Assembly: GCF_029633865.1 (NCBI RefSeq)
Contig: NC_079219.1
Span: 49,613,008 to 49,677,007, forward strand
Direction: 5' to 3'
Length of the DNA: 64,000 bases
Origin: Lampris incognitus
Taxonomy: Eukaryota; Chordata; Actinopteri; Lampriformes; Lampridae
Shown here: positions 37,200-46,588 of the stretch, piece by piece
Position numbering within the stretch: the first letter of the stretch is position 1
Layout of the letters: each line of letters opens with the position of its first letter
Program-made: the position numbers and the translations under genes
The notes under the pieces: model-generated
Seen by the model: only the letters and a program-made list of their open reading frames with translations
Told to the model about the DNA's origin: nothing
The model's database searches: none

Positions 37200-38005
37200 G
37201 AGGTTTTTTTTTTTTACCTTTATTTATGCTATGAAGTCCGGCGGCGGCCTCACCCAGCGTTGACTGTGGTGTTTTAGATGTCGTCGTGTGGAGGTGTGCC
37301 GAGGCTGTCTGACAGGGAGAGCTGGTGCTGGATCGGCTGGGAGGGCTTGGTCTGCTTCGTCCGGTTGCCACAGGGAACATGGCCCCTGCCTGGAGCTGCG
37401 CCCGAGGAGGAAACACGGAGGGCGCTCTGACAGGACGCGTAATTGGGGCAGGCTAGGCTAACTGCTAGCCCATGCAGACTGGCGGTTCCGACAGTCATCC
37501 TGGCTGGCGTTTGTTCCCTTGAACAGTGATTGATATTTATTTATTTATTAGTTTGGATACATGTGTTAGTTTGAACACGTGTGTTCTTGTAGTTCTTGGA
37601 TGTGGTTTTGTCTGTATGTTGCACTGCTGTGGGCTGTGTGGGCTGGGGGAAATGGCATTTCGTTTCATTTAATTTGCACAAGTACATGAGGTGAAATGAC
37701 AAAGTGTTCCTGGTTCCTGAAGATGTGAGATGAAAGCTACAGTGAGGTGAGAGTCTCCCAATGCTCTCTGCTTGGCTACTGGCCCACACTAATCCACAGC
37801 ATGTAACGTGGTTGTTGTACTGAGCCTGCTCAGCTGCCAGAATCTCGAAATCCAAACCGGGATTTCACTCCTACCTAAAACTTGCGCCTACGCGAACACT
37901 GAGCCACACCCAAACGACCACAGAGGAAGACAGTAGCCAATAGCTTTGAATTCATAAAACCACACCTATTTTCGGTTATGATTCAAACTCCCAATGTTAC
38001 AAAAT
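37200..38005. repeat. Unclassified interspersed repeat
   Basis: Words such as CTAACTGCTAGCCCATGCAG, CGGTTCCGACAGTCATCCTG and TTCCCTTGAACAGTGATTGA resemble a repeat that recurs across fish genomes, probably part of a LINE leader. I cannot assign it with confidence. No gene is seen. Confidence 0.35.
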
Positions 38006-38009
38006 ATGT

Positions 38010-38825
38010 TCAGAAAGGGCATGTCAGTCTCTCTTTAAAAACAAATAACAGGACCTTGAACCCACTCCTATATTTGACAGGTAGCCAGTGTAGTGATGCT
38101 AGTACAGGTGTGATGCTCTCCCTCTTCCTGGTATCAATTATGAGTCTAACTTCAGCATTCTGTACTAGCTGCAAGCAAGACAAGGATGACTGACTAATTC
38201 CCAAATATAGAGCATTGCAGTAATCCAGCTGAGAGGAAATTAAGGCATTAGTGACTATCTGTAGATGGTGAAATTAGAGGAATTATTTGAGTTTTGCAGT
38301 ATTTCTTAGCTGGAAGAAGCAATTTGTCACACAGGGTTAATTCGTTTTTCAAATTTTAAAACTGGATCAAAAATGACACCCAAGATTTCTGGCATGGGTA
38401 TGAAGGTTAGGCACCAGAGGTCCTAAGTGATTAGCTATACCCCTAATGGAGTTAGAGTGACCAAATATGACCACTTCGGTCTTATTCACATTTAATTAAA
38501 GACTTTTTTGGGCCATCCAACATTTCACATCATGGAGACAATGAAAGAGGAACCTAACTGCATTATTATCATTACTAGGTTCCAATGAAGCTGGGTGTCA
38601 TTCCCATAGCAATGGTAGGAGATACTGTGTTTTTGGAAGATAGAGCCTTAAAGGAGCATGTACAAGGCAAATAATATGGGCCCTAAAATGGGGCCTTGAT
38701 GTACTCCACAGGTGATGGGAGCAGATGAGGTGAAGGGGTTTCCAGTTTTGACAGGGAAAGATCTATCCATTAGGTAGGAGGCTGTTATGGCAATCATTTG
38801 ATTCCACTCTGACAAATAATGAGGA
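38010..38825 (-). mobile_element. L2-like LINE, RT and 3' part
   Basis: The minus strand gives SAPITCGVHQGPILGPILFA and LYMLL, then, after a frame shift, GSIFQKHSISYHCYGNDTQL. This is the L2-type motif B (GVPQGSxLGP) and motif C, with the active-site YADD altered to YGND. The element continues to lower coordinates with further decayed codons, ending near the LNPLLYLTGSQ complement. It may be the continuation of the L2 copy at 40960-42250, separated by about 2.1 kb. Confidence 0.75.
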
Positions 38826-39205
38826 GCGACACAAAATTCACTTTACAGTATTGTCACACTATAATATGTTCATGAACAGATGCACAAATCATAGATACTG
38901 TGTGCCCAGATCTCGGAGCACACTCCCTTTATACTTTGCAGCACAAACATGCTTATTGTTATGATAACAATGGTATGTACCCAGAGTTTCTCCCTAATCC
39001 TGTTTGGAGGAAGTAGTTTATATTTATTGCTGGACTTTCATTCCAATGGATAACAGAACTTGCATATTGTTCAAAGAGTTCATAGGTCAGGTCTCCTCTT
39101 CATCCTTATCTTCCAGCTCTTATTTCTCTAGGGCCATTCTTTCAGAACTTGTTACACTCAAATAAGCTTCCCATACATTCCTCTGCTATCAGCTAATAGT
39201 GAACA
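38826..39205. other. Unassigned sequence
   Basis: Lies between the L2-like block and the ISL2EU element. No coding region is recognised; it may belong to another insertion that separated the two L2 blocks. Confidence 0.4.
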
Positions 39206-39505
39206 ATAGGTTATTCTCAATCACGTGACTTTTTCCTTGACAACGAACAGCTCTGCCATGTTGGAGGACAGCTAGACCTTAGCAACCACTGTTTACACTG
39301 AAGTTCTCATAGCAAATGTGTTTACAAGAACAAACTTTTAAGTGAAAAGCGGACAAACGTACGGAAATAAAACCTCGCAGTTGTGATCCACTCTTCGAAA
39401 AACAGTTTGCAAAATATATTTTACAAAGTTCTGGTCTAATGGCACAAAGGAACAGATTCAATTTGAGGATTTTCAGCTGTTAGGCCAATCTCATGCAATT
39501 CCGCG

Positions 39506-39649
39506 ATGGCTTCAGTTAAGAATTATGTACAAGCTTTAGATGGAAAAACCAAGGGGAGATATATGGAAAAACTCGCACTTATCGATATGTTCGACCGATA
39601 TGTTAACAAATTTACAAAACAAAAGCAGCTTCTCTCCCTCTTGTACTAA
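39506..39649 (+). pseudogene. ISL2EU second-ORF (YqaJ-type) N-terminal fragment
   Basis: From the ATG at 39506 the frame reads MASVKNYVQALDGKTKGRYM and EKLALIDMFDRYVNKF before a stop at 39647. It resembles the conserved start of fish transposon-encoded YqaJ-nuclease proteins (MA..xxYxxxLDxxxxxRYxxKLxL). Only about 47 codons survive and the nuclease domain is missing. Confidence 0.5.
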
Positions 39650-39833
39650 TTATATTCAAACCATGTAATTTTAAGATTTAGCTTATACCTGGTGATGATG
39701 ATTGACACACAATTGAAAAATGTCTAATAAAATTGAAGTGTCTTTATTTCTAATCGCTTTTGTTTCTTAAAAAGTATATTATAACAGTTTTATACAATGA
39801 ATAGTGTATAACTTGAAAGTTGTATCTGTCTGA

Positions 39834-40110
39834 AGGAACTACTGAGTCACACACATTTGTCACTGCACAAGAAACCAAGGCAATTTTATCTACTGTTGTC
39901 ATACCAGCACTATCCTTATTACTGAAGTAGTCTGTTGGTAAAATTCCTTGTAAAATTGTAAAAGTTATCCATACTAGGTCAATGACATGCTCCATATGGA
40001 TGCTGACAGATGCAGTTTTTCTTGTTGCCTCAATTTCTAAAGGACCAAGCTGCTTTTTCCCTTTTGTAAAAGCAGGTATCTTAACTTCTGCATGATACTA
40101 ATTTTTCATC
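39834..40110 (-). pseudogene. ISL2EU/Harbinger-type transposase C-terminus (DDE_Tnp_4)
   Basis: On the minus strand an uninterrupted stretch reads IPAFTKGKKQLGPLEIEATR, KTASVSIHMEHVIDLVWI, LQGILPTDYF and VDKIALVSCAVTNVCDSVVP. This is the end of the DDE_Tnp_4 fold found in fish THAP-linked transposases, with the last catalytic Glu in the HxEH segment. The upstream DD portion and any THAP domain are not present in this copy. Confidence 0.8.
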
Positions 40111-40235
40111 TGTAAGATCTTCTCGACTGATCCTCTTCGATATTCATTTTCTTCTTCTTTCCTATGACAACCTTCGAGTTTCTTCTCCTTGATGGCTGAT
40201 TACCTTTGGAAAGTGAAAGTAGGAGCTGTTCCACT

Positions 40236-40245
40236 CTCTGTTTAG

Positions 40246-40277
<32 letters not shown>

Positions 40278-40450
40278 TTTATTTGACAGGGACAACGCAC
40301 AATTTTACAATTGCACCAGAGTTAGCTGGCAGCTAATTTGCATCTGCAGTCCCTGGGCAGACAAACAAACAACAATTAATACAGAAGTAAAAACATAACA
40401 ATACATAAAAAAACTATTGGACAGGCAGACAAAGAACAATCAAGACAAAA
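40236..40450 (-). mobile_element. LINE 3' tail with (TTTAG)n
   Basis: Eight or so TTTAG units precede TTTATTTGACAGGGACAACG, GAGTTAGCTGGCAGCTAATT and CAGTCCCTGGGCAG. This is the reversed 3' end of a common fish Rex/L2-type LINE. The pentanucleotide run is its 3' tail. It sits inside the ISL2EU element and is therefore younger. Confidence 0.7.
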
Positions 40451-41371
40451 TAAAAACATGACAATACATCAGAAAATGAATCTCAAATGTTATAAATACA
40501 ATCTGAAAACAGTGGATATAAATAGCAATCTGGCCTATATGACAACAACATAATGAATATGGATTTAATCTATTCAGCAACTCCATTGTCAGCTCAATTG
40601 GAACAACCAAAAACAGCGCAGCAATTAACCATTGTAAAATATCGAACCACGATAGCTATTCTGTATGACTCAATCCTTGAAACAAATTCTGTCCACTCTT
40701 GACTATTTAGAAAACATTTAGCATCGCGCAATGAGAGCAACACAGTATCCTATGGATTGGAGCCATTGTCCTCCGACATGGCGGATGTGTTGCCGTCATG
40801 TGATATGTGACGTAATATGAGAATAACCCATAGGCCTTTATTAGTTCGTATGGAGAAGATATTTTATACCAATTATTTTTTTCTGCTACACATGCGCTTT
40901 AAGCATCTATATAAGCAATATAATATAGGCTAAAGTTAAACATAGTATAGATCATGTATGGTCAAAGATTAAAAGTAAGAGAATATCGTATATGATTATA
41001 TGGCAGACACATTGCCTTCACAGAGGCAAACCACTGGTGGATGCTACCCTGGGGACCAACCTGGCGCTTGAGATGGTTCAGAAGAGTGTGGTCAGCTGTA
41101 TCGAAGGTGGCACTAAGGTCTAACAGAATTAGCATAGCACATTTACCAGAGTCGAGAGAAAGCAGGAGATCATTGGAGACTTTATGTAGAGCTGACTCTG
41201 TGTTGTGATGTGTCCTGAAACCTGACTGAAATTTCTCCATAATATTTTCTAAAAAGTACAAAAGCTGTGAATACACAATTCTCTCAATGACTCTGGCTAA
41301 AAATGGCAACTAAGAAATAGGCCGGAAATTATGTAGTACAGTTACGTCAAGGTTAGGCTTTTTAATAAGGG

Positions 41372-41651
41372 GTTTTGTGTAGAGTTTGCATGTTCGCTCT
41401 TGTCTGTGTGGGTTTCCTCCGGGTGCTCTGGTTTCCTCCCAACATAAAAAAAAGAAAAAAAGACATGCACACATGCATGTTAAGGTTAATACTCCTGCCT
41501 GTGCTGGGCGCTGCAGCTGCCCACTGCTCCTATACAACAGTAAGTCAGTAAGTAAGGTTTGTTTCATATAGCACCTTTCAATAGGATGGGTTAAATGCAG
41601 AGAACAAATTTCATTGTAACCAAACAACTGTACGGTGATTAAATAAAGTGG

Positions 41652-41705
<54 letters not shown>

Positions 41706-41716
41706 CTCTTTCTTTC
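41372..41716 (+). mobile_element. SINE family 1 with (CTTT)n tail
   Basis: The SINE body (GTAGAGTTTGCATGTTCGC, GTGGGTTTCCTCCGGGTGCT, CAGCTGCCCACTGCTCCT, GGGTTAAATGCAGAGAACAA) is followed by a CTTT tetranucleotide tail of about 65 bases at 41650-41716. Its head is truncated. It is inserted between FKDVVV and KKPNLDV of the L2 reading frame. Confidence 0.85.
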
Positions 41717-42037
41717 TACTACCACATCTTTAAAGCAAGAGGGAATAAATCCATTAGCGAGACTGCTGTTAAGGATGAGTGGAATTGTCAGACTTACAGT
41801 GTCGAACAGTTCTTTCCACAGGCCCGTAGGAACAGTGTCCAGGGGACAACTAGTAGACTTTGTATGTGAGACTGTCTTTAATATGAGCAAGTGACACAGG
41901 CTCAAAGTAACTGACGACAGCAGAGCATGGAGAAACCACGCAGGGGTCGTAGGTGGGATGTATATTATCCATTTTATTTGTGAAAACATTTATGAATTCC
42001 TCACAAGTGACTGTGTTTGGCACAGGGCAAGCAGCTG

Positions 42038-42039
<2 letters not shown>

Positions 42040-42113
<74 letters not shown>
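42040..42113. repeat. (CAG)n trinucleotide repeat, about 24 units
   Basis: A nearly perfect CAG run. On the minus strand it reads as polyalanine in frame with the L2 linker, between NTINTAPNP-like and SSCLPCAKH codons, so it grew inside the LINE ORF rather than in a host gene. Confidence 0.95.
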
Positions 42114-42114
<1 letters not shown>

Positions 42115-42273
42115 GTTAGGGGCTGTATTAATTGTGCCCATCAGTACTTTTGGATGGTGGGAGTTTTTAGAAATAATATCAGTGCAGTATTTTGCCTTGG
42201 CTCCTTTGAGGAAGTGCTGATAATTAACAGGACTGTTTCTAATCATATCCTGTGAAACTTGACCAACTTGACC

Positions 42274-42408
42274 AACCTTATGAACAGCACAGTTTAATAA
42301 CGACTGAAACCAACGATTGGTTTCATATGCAAATAGGCATGACCGTTATTTGTATATGAAACCAATCGTTGATTTGGGTCGTTATGCAACTGTGCTGTTT
42401 GTAAGGTT
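42274..42408. repeat. Long hairpin repeat, 62-bp imperfect arms
   Basis: The arm 42274-42335 pairs with 42347-42408 (about 53 of 62 positions) across an 11-base loop. Both arms contain the palindromic word AACGATTGGTTTCATAT. It is followed by TTATAAGGTTTGTAAGG tandem copies to about 42475 and by the block at 42478-42575. The combination resembles termini of Penelope-like elements in fish. Confidence 0.75.
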
Positions 42409-42475
42409 TATAAGATTTGTAAGGTTTATAAGGTTTATAAGGTTTGTAAGGTTTATAAGGTTTGTAAGGAGGATA
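42409..42475. repeat. Short tandem repeat (TTATAAGGTTTGTAAGG-like)
   Basis: Alternating GTTTATAAG and GTTTGTAAG words, seven or more copies. Confidence 0.8.
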
Positions 42476-42477
42476 CC

Positions 42478-42575
42478 TGCAGTCAGTTGAGACTGGATGC
42501 AGTCACTTGGATGAGTGATGAAACCTTTCTCCCGCTGAACGTTGTGTCCAGATGAACCAATTCACCTCTCTATGG
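42478..42575 (+). mobile_element. Penelope-like tail fragment
   Basis: CAGTTGAGACTGGATGCAGT, CACTTGGATGAGTGATGAAA and GTTGTGTCCAGATGAACCAA are words that follow the GIY-YIG domain in fish Penelope-like elements. GTTGTGTCCAGATGAAC also occurs in the hairpin insertion at 17939-18056. Confidence 0.5.
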
Positions 42576-42829
42576 TTTCCTTACCTGGGTTATTGAGCAT
42601 GCATAACGACATAAACAGTCCATGTTTCCTTTAGTTATCACTCTATTGGACAGATGGCTTGAACTATTCTTTATTTTGCTCAGTTTAACCTCTATACTCT
42701 CATCTCACTAAGCTACACATCATCCCTCTATCTTTTATTTTGTTACTTTAGTTTTTACTCTGTTGTCTTTTTTCCACCTTGCATAGGTATCTGTGTTGGT
42801 ATGTAAGTAAAATATGCAGGCTCCTTTTT

Positions 42830-43137
42830 CTAGTAGTCCATTATCAAAACTGCTTATCCTGCTCTCATCACAGGGCCCACACACACACACACACACACAC
42901 ACAGTCATACCTAGGGACAATTTAGTACAGCCGACTCACCTGACCTACATGTCTTTTGACTGTGGGAGGAAACCGGAGCCCCCGGAGGAAACCCACGCAG
43001 ACATGGGGAGAAAATGCAACTCCACACAGAGGACGACCCGGGACGACCTCCAAGGTTGGATTACCCCGGGGCTCGAACCCAGGACCTTCTTGCTGTGAGG
43101 TGACCGCACTAACCACTGCACCATAGTGCCGCCCTGC
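42830..43137 (-). mobile_element. SINE family 1
   Basis: Minus-strand copy. The head complement (GGGGCTCGAACCCAGGACCT, GCTGTGAGGTGACCGCACTA, ACCACTGCACC) is at 43066-43135, the body (CTCCACACAGAGGACGACC, GGAGGAAACCCACGCAGAC) and an AC run at 42882-42902. The head retains good A and B boxes, so it is fairly young. Confidence 0.9.
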
Positions 43138-43249
43138 CCTCCTTTTTCTATTTGTTGGTAAAACCAATGAAAGTTTAAGTAACAAAAAATATCAAAAAAT
43201 TGATACATATCAGTAACGTAACAGCAGCGCTAATTCAGAATATCCACTG

Positions 43250-44230
43250 TGACCTCAGGAAAACTGACAGATGCTGAGAAGCAAAGGCGGTACCGAGAAA
43301 GATGGTGTTCTACTCTTGATGGACTGCGTGCTTACAAAGAGAGGCAGCACCAAAGGTAGGAGCACTGTGCCCTTAGTATGATTTTCCATCATAGTATTTT
43401 GCATTCATTTCTTGTGTCAGCCTGTACAAATCTGAATCCCCTGTCTAAGGAACATAGTCATCTTATAAGTAGCCTTTTAGAAATGCAATTTTTAAGAATG
43501 TTTTTTACTTTTTTTTTCACCCAGTTTACAGAATCGTGATTGCATTGTTTGTTTTATTTATTCTGAAACCAAACTTCCTCCTTCTTATTCTCAGTTGTGT
43601 TATTGTATTGTTACTATAATTAATATCAAAGAATAGTGTGAATTTCGTGTTTTGTATGTTTTGTTTTTTTTATGTGGCTTGGGTCCTGGACTGCTCCGTT
43701 GGCATGTGGACACTGCTTGGCATCCTGTGCATCATGTTCTTTATACATTTTATGTCCACTATAATTCAGTTCTCCTCTTTCAATGTTGTATTATGTAAAT
43801 TGCGTGAACACAACATCCACTGCACGCTGTCCGTCTTAGGAGAGAGATCCCTCCTCTGGTGCTCTCCCTGAGGTCTCCTCCTATTTTTTCTCCCTGTTAA
43901 AGGGTTTTTTAGGGAGTTGTTCCTTATCCGATGAGAGGGTCTGAGGACAGGATGTTGTGTTGCTGTAAAGCCCACTGAGGCAAATTTGTAATTTGTGATA
44001 TTGCGCTATACAAATACAATTGATTTGATTTGATTTATGTCCTGCCCCTTGTTTTTCAGCGATCTGAGGAAAGGGGTATTGGTCTGGGATATGTGAGGAG
44101 GACCGAAGGCAGCAGAGGGCCTTGTGCAGAGCTGCAGCCAGACGGTACCGCCAACACAACATGGCCCAGAAAGCCATCCCACAAGAGCACGCCTCACAGT
44201 CCTGCCACCTCTCGCATGACGGAGATCCCC
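43250..44230 (+). pseudogene. Fragments of a basic 'DAEKQRRYRER' protein gene
   Basis: At 43254-43353 an open stretch reads TSGKLTDAEKQRRYRERWCS and LRAYKERQHQR, followed by a donor-like GTAGGA. At 44086-44160 another reads EEDRRQQRALCRAAARRYRQ. Such arginine-rich repeats (xDAEKQRRYRxR ... RxxARRYR) are the N-terminal module of uncharacterised proteins found many times in fish genomes, often associated with transposons. The two parts are separated by an L2 tail, and the codon expected as ATG is GTG. I see no intact gene. Confidence 0.4.
43800..44036 (+). mobile_element. L2-type LINE 3' UTR and tail
   Basis: GGTCTGAGGACAGGATGTTG, TGTAAAGCCCACTGAGGCAA and GCGCTATACAAATACAATTG with a final TTGATTTGATTTGATT are the standard 3' end of L2-like LINEs in fish. 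It is 5' truncated. Confidence 0.8.
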
Positions 44231-44236
44231 CAGGCT

Positions 44237-44821
44237 GCCTCTGAATGTTCCAGAAGCCAGACCGCGGATTAAATGACACTGAAGGACTATTGCAGAGCTT
44301 AAGCTAAAACCCTCAAGGATTACCTGTGTTATACTTACCTTCAGTGTCCGGAGTTACCAAGAGATTGTGTTCTTAAATTGTTATGAAGATTCGTTTTTTT
44401 TTGGCTGACTTGACATGTAAGCAAGGTTTAGGTAACATCCACCATGCTAACAGACTGGGAAGCCTTAATGGCTGAATATATTTCATAGATGATGGATCAA
44501 AACAAGCTCAAGAGAGGCTAGTTCTCTGTGAAACTGACTATTTATAGCTCTGTGTGTATGCAAAGCACTCACCCTCTGAGGTAAAGCGCTTCGTTCAGCG
44601 ATGCGATTGGCAGAACACAATTACGCTGCCAGGGTTGTGGTTTCCCTCTCATTGGGGTAATTCTTAAAAAAATGTCTACATGTGTGTATGTGGGCTCTAT
44701 ACTCCGTACTGCGTGGTGTACGTGGATGAACATGTCCACCAAAAAGCATTTAGTTTGCCAGTTGGCTGTCATCGTAAGAATACCGCTGTACCTTATTACG
44801 AAACCATTAAAATGGGCCTTT
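44237..44821. other. No gene seen
   Basis: No recognised feature. Confidence 0.45.
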
Positions 44822-45000
44822 TAAGCGTCCTGGTGGCTCAACAAGATAAACCCATGTGATGTGTGCTCAGCTGGGGTCACAGCGTCTTGAGTCTGATTCA
44901 GGTTCAAGACCTTTGCTGCATGTGTCCCCCTTGTCGAACTGTTCCCTGAATCTGTCCACTGTCCTGTTTAAAAGGAAAAGAAGAGGCCAATGGGAAAAAA
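44822..45000 (+). mobile_element. tRNA-derived SINE, family 3, diverged
   Basis: GCGTCCTGGTGGCTCAACAA (A-box region), GATTCAGGTTCAAGACC (B box) and CTTTGCTGCATGTGTCCCCC followed by CACTGTCCTGTTTAAAAGG match, with many changes, a common fish SINE whose body reads 'CCTTTGCTGCATGTC...CTGTCC...AAAAGG'. Confidence 0.6.
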
Positions 45001-45397
45001 ATCTGCTTGAAGCAGTTAGTATATTTAAACTGGGGCATGCACAGTGCATAAAGAAAAAGATGGGGAATAAGTGTATTAGGCCAACATTTTCCAATATGTG
45101 GACTGGGACCCACTAGCGGTTTGTGAAGATGTTGCAGGTGGGCCTTTTTTATTATTTGATTTTTTTTTTTTAAAAGGTTGCAAATGCATACACTCAAAAC
45201 ATTTAATACACCTAAAATTACCTAATTCAGAATAAAAAAGTTTGTGCCACCGGAAAAAGTAACTTGTTTCAATTTCAGAGTTGTGTAACTCACAGGAAAT
45301 TGTAGCACTCAAATCAAGCGTGACATGGGCCTATTTCAGGGTATGGTTATGGTAAACTATTTGCACTAAATTTGCAAACTAATTTTGGCAACTGGAT
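45001..45397. other. No gene seen
   Basis: AT-rich spacer. Confidence 0.5.
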
Positions 45398-45465
45398 TAT
45401 ATGGCCTATATCCCCGCGACCCTGAGAGCAGGATAAGCGGTTTGGATAATGGATGGATGGATTAT
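45398..45465 (+). mobile_element. SINE family 1, 3' end only
   Basis: CCCCGCGACCCTGAGAGCAG and GATAAGCGGTTTGGATAATG with a GGATGGATGG tail: the last 60 bases of the SINE. Confidence 0.8.
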
Positions 45466-45694
45466 ATGTATGTGAAATATCAATTTCAATTCAATTCAAT
45501 TTTATTTTCATTAAAAACAATGTGCAGGCACATGTTAAAAATGAAATGAGGGCTGTGGCTTCACCAAACAGTGCAAGACAGACACAGACAAACACAGCAA
45601 ACACAATATAAGATATACACACATGAAGACCAAAAGCTAAAAATAAGTTAAAAGAGAGCTGGAGTACAAAATATTTAAAAATATCTACAGACAT

Positions 45695-46279
45695 TCAGTG
45701 GGTAGTCAGATTCAGGTGGGCAACAGCTTGTGGAAAGAAGCTGTTTTTGAGCCTGGTAGTGCGGGCTCTGAGGCTCCTGTAGCGCCTCCCAAAGCGCAGG
45801 GGGGAGAACAGCGTTTGTGATAAATGTCTTATGGCTGGGAGCTGGGTACCGGTGATAGGCTGGGCGGCCTTGACGATCCGCTGCAGAGCTTTCTGGTCTA
45901 CTGAGGTGCAGTTGCCATACCACACTAAGATGCAGGTGGTCAGGATGCTCTCTATGGTGCAGTAGTAGAAGTTGGTGAGAATTTTGGGGGGTAGACGGGC
46001 GCTCCTCAGCCTCCTCAGGAAATGCAGGTGTTGTTGGGCCTTTTTCACAAGGGCCTGGGTATTTAATGTCCACGAAAGGTCATCGCTGATGTGGACTCCA
46101 AGGAATTTAAAGCTGGAAACACGCTCTACTTCTACCCCATTGATGTGTATGGGGGAGTGGCTGCAGCTTCTAGACCTCCTGAAGTCCACAATCAGCTCCT
46201 TTGTCTTCTGCACATTAAGGACAAGATTGTTGGTAGTACACCATGATGTGAGGTGCTCAATCTCGTCTCTGTAGGCCAT
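45695..46279 (-). pseudogene. LINE RT thumb and C-terminal region, open 194 codons
   Basis: The longest uninterrupted piece of the LINE above: EIEHLTSWCTTNNLVLN, VDFRRSRS, VSSFKFLGVHISDDLSW, AQQHLHFLRRLRSARLPPK, GNCTSVDQKALQRIVK and FGRRYRSLRARTTRLKNSFF. It corresponds to the end of a CR1/Rex1-type ORF2. It has no start of its own and is part of a dead element. Confidence 0.85.
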
Positions 46280-46588
46280 CTCGTCATTGTTGGTGATACG
46301 GCCAATGACTGTGGTGTCATCTGCAAATTTAACTATAACATTTGAGGGATGAGTTGGCAGGCAGTCGTGGGTAAAGAGGGAGAAAAGGAGGGGGCTCAGA
46401 ACACAGCCTTTAGGGGCACCTGTGCTGAGGGTCAGGGTGGAGGAGGAGTGGTCAGCTAACCTAACAGACAGGTCTGTGGGTCAGGAAGTCCAGGATCCAG
46501 TTACAGAGGGAGGGGTTGAGGCCAAGGGAGAGGAGTTTGGTGGTTAGTTTGGTGGGGATGATAGTGTTGAAGGCAGAGCTGTAATCTA

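Larger units (their letters stand above)
39208..40829. mobile_element. ISL2EU (PIF/Harbinger-related) DNA transposon, decayed
   Basis: The ends form imperfect terminal inverted repeats of about 60 bp: GGTTATTCTCA at the left and TGAGAATAACC at the right, with CATGTTGGAGGACA and TCCTCCGACATG further in. They are flanked by AT dinucleotides (39206-39207, 40830-40831), the 2-bp target duplication of ISL2EU elements. Inside are remnants of the two genes expected for the family: a short plus-strand piece like the start of the YqaJ-nuclease protein and a minus-strand DDE transposase C-terminus, converging on each other. A LINE tail (40236-40450) is inserted. At 1.6 kb it is internally deleted and inactive. 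Confidence 0.78.
40960..42250 (-). mobile_element. L2-like LINE, linker and RT N-terminal half
   Basis: Reading down the minus strand: YCTDIISKNSHHPKVLMGTI (linker), a polyalanine run from (CAG)n, EEFINVF-type codons, NSSLANGFIPSCFKDVVV (RT start). The SINE insertion at 41372-41716 comes next, then KPNLDVTVLHNFRPIS, LPFLARVIERIVYSQL, ENIMEKFQSGFRTHHNTESA and DLSATFDTADH (motif A; Asp retained). The frame ends at about 40962 without the downstream palm motifs, which may be those at 38600-38825. Confidence 0.82.

Noticed and set aside
42001-42255. Polyglutamine or polyserine host protein from (CAG)n
   Set aside because: The surrounding codons belong to the antisense L2 LINE linker.
45972-46274. 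100-codon plus-strand frame
   Set aside because: Antisense shadow of the Rex1/CR1-like LINE ORF.
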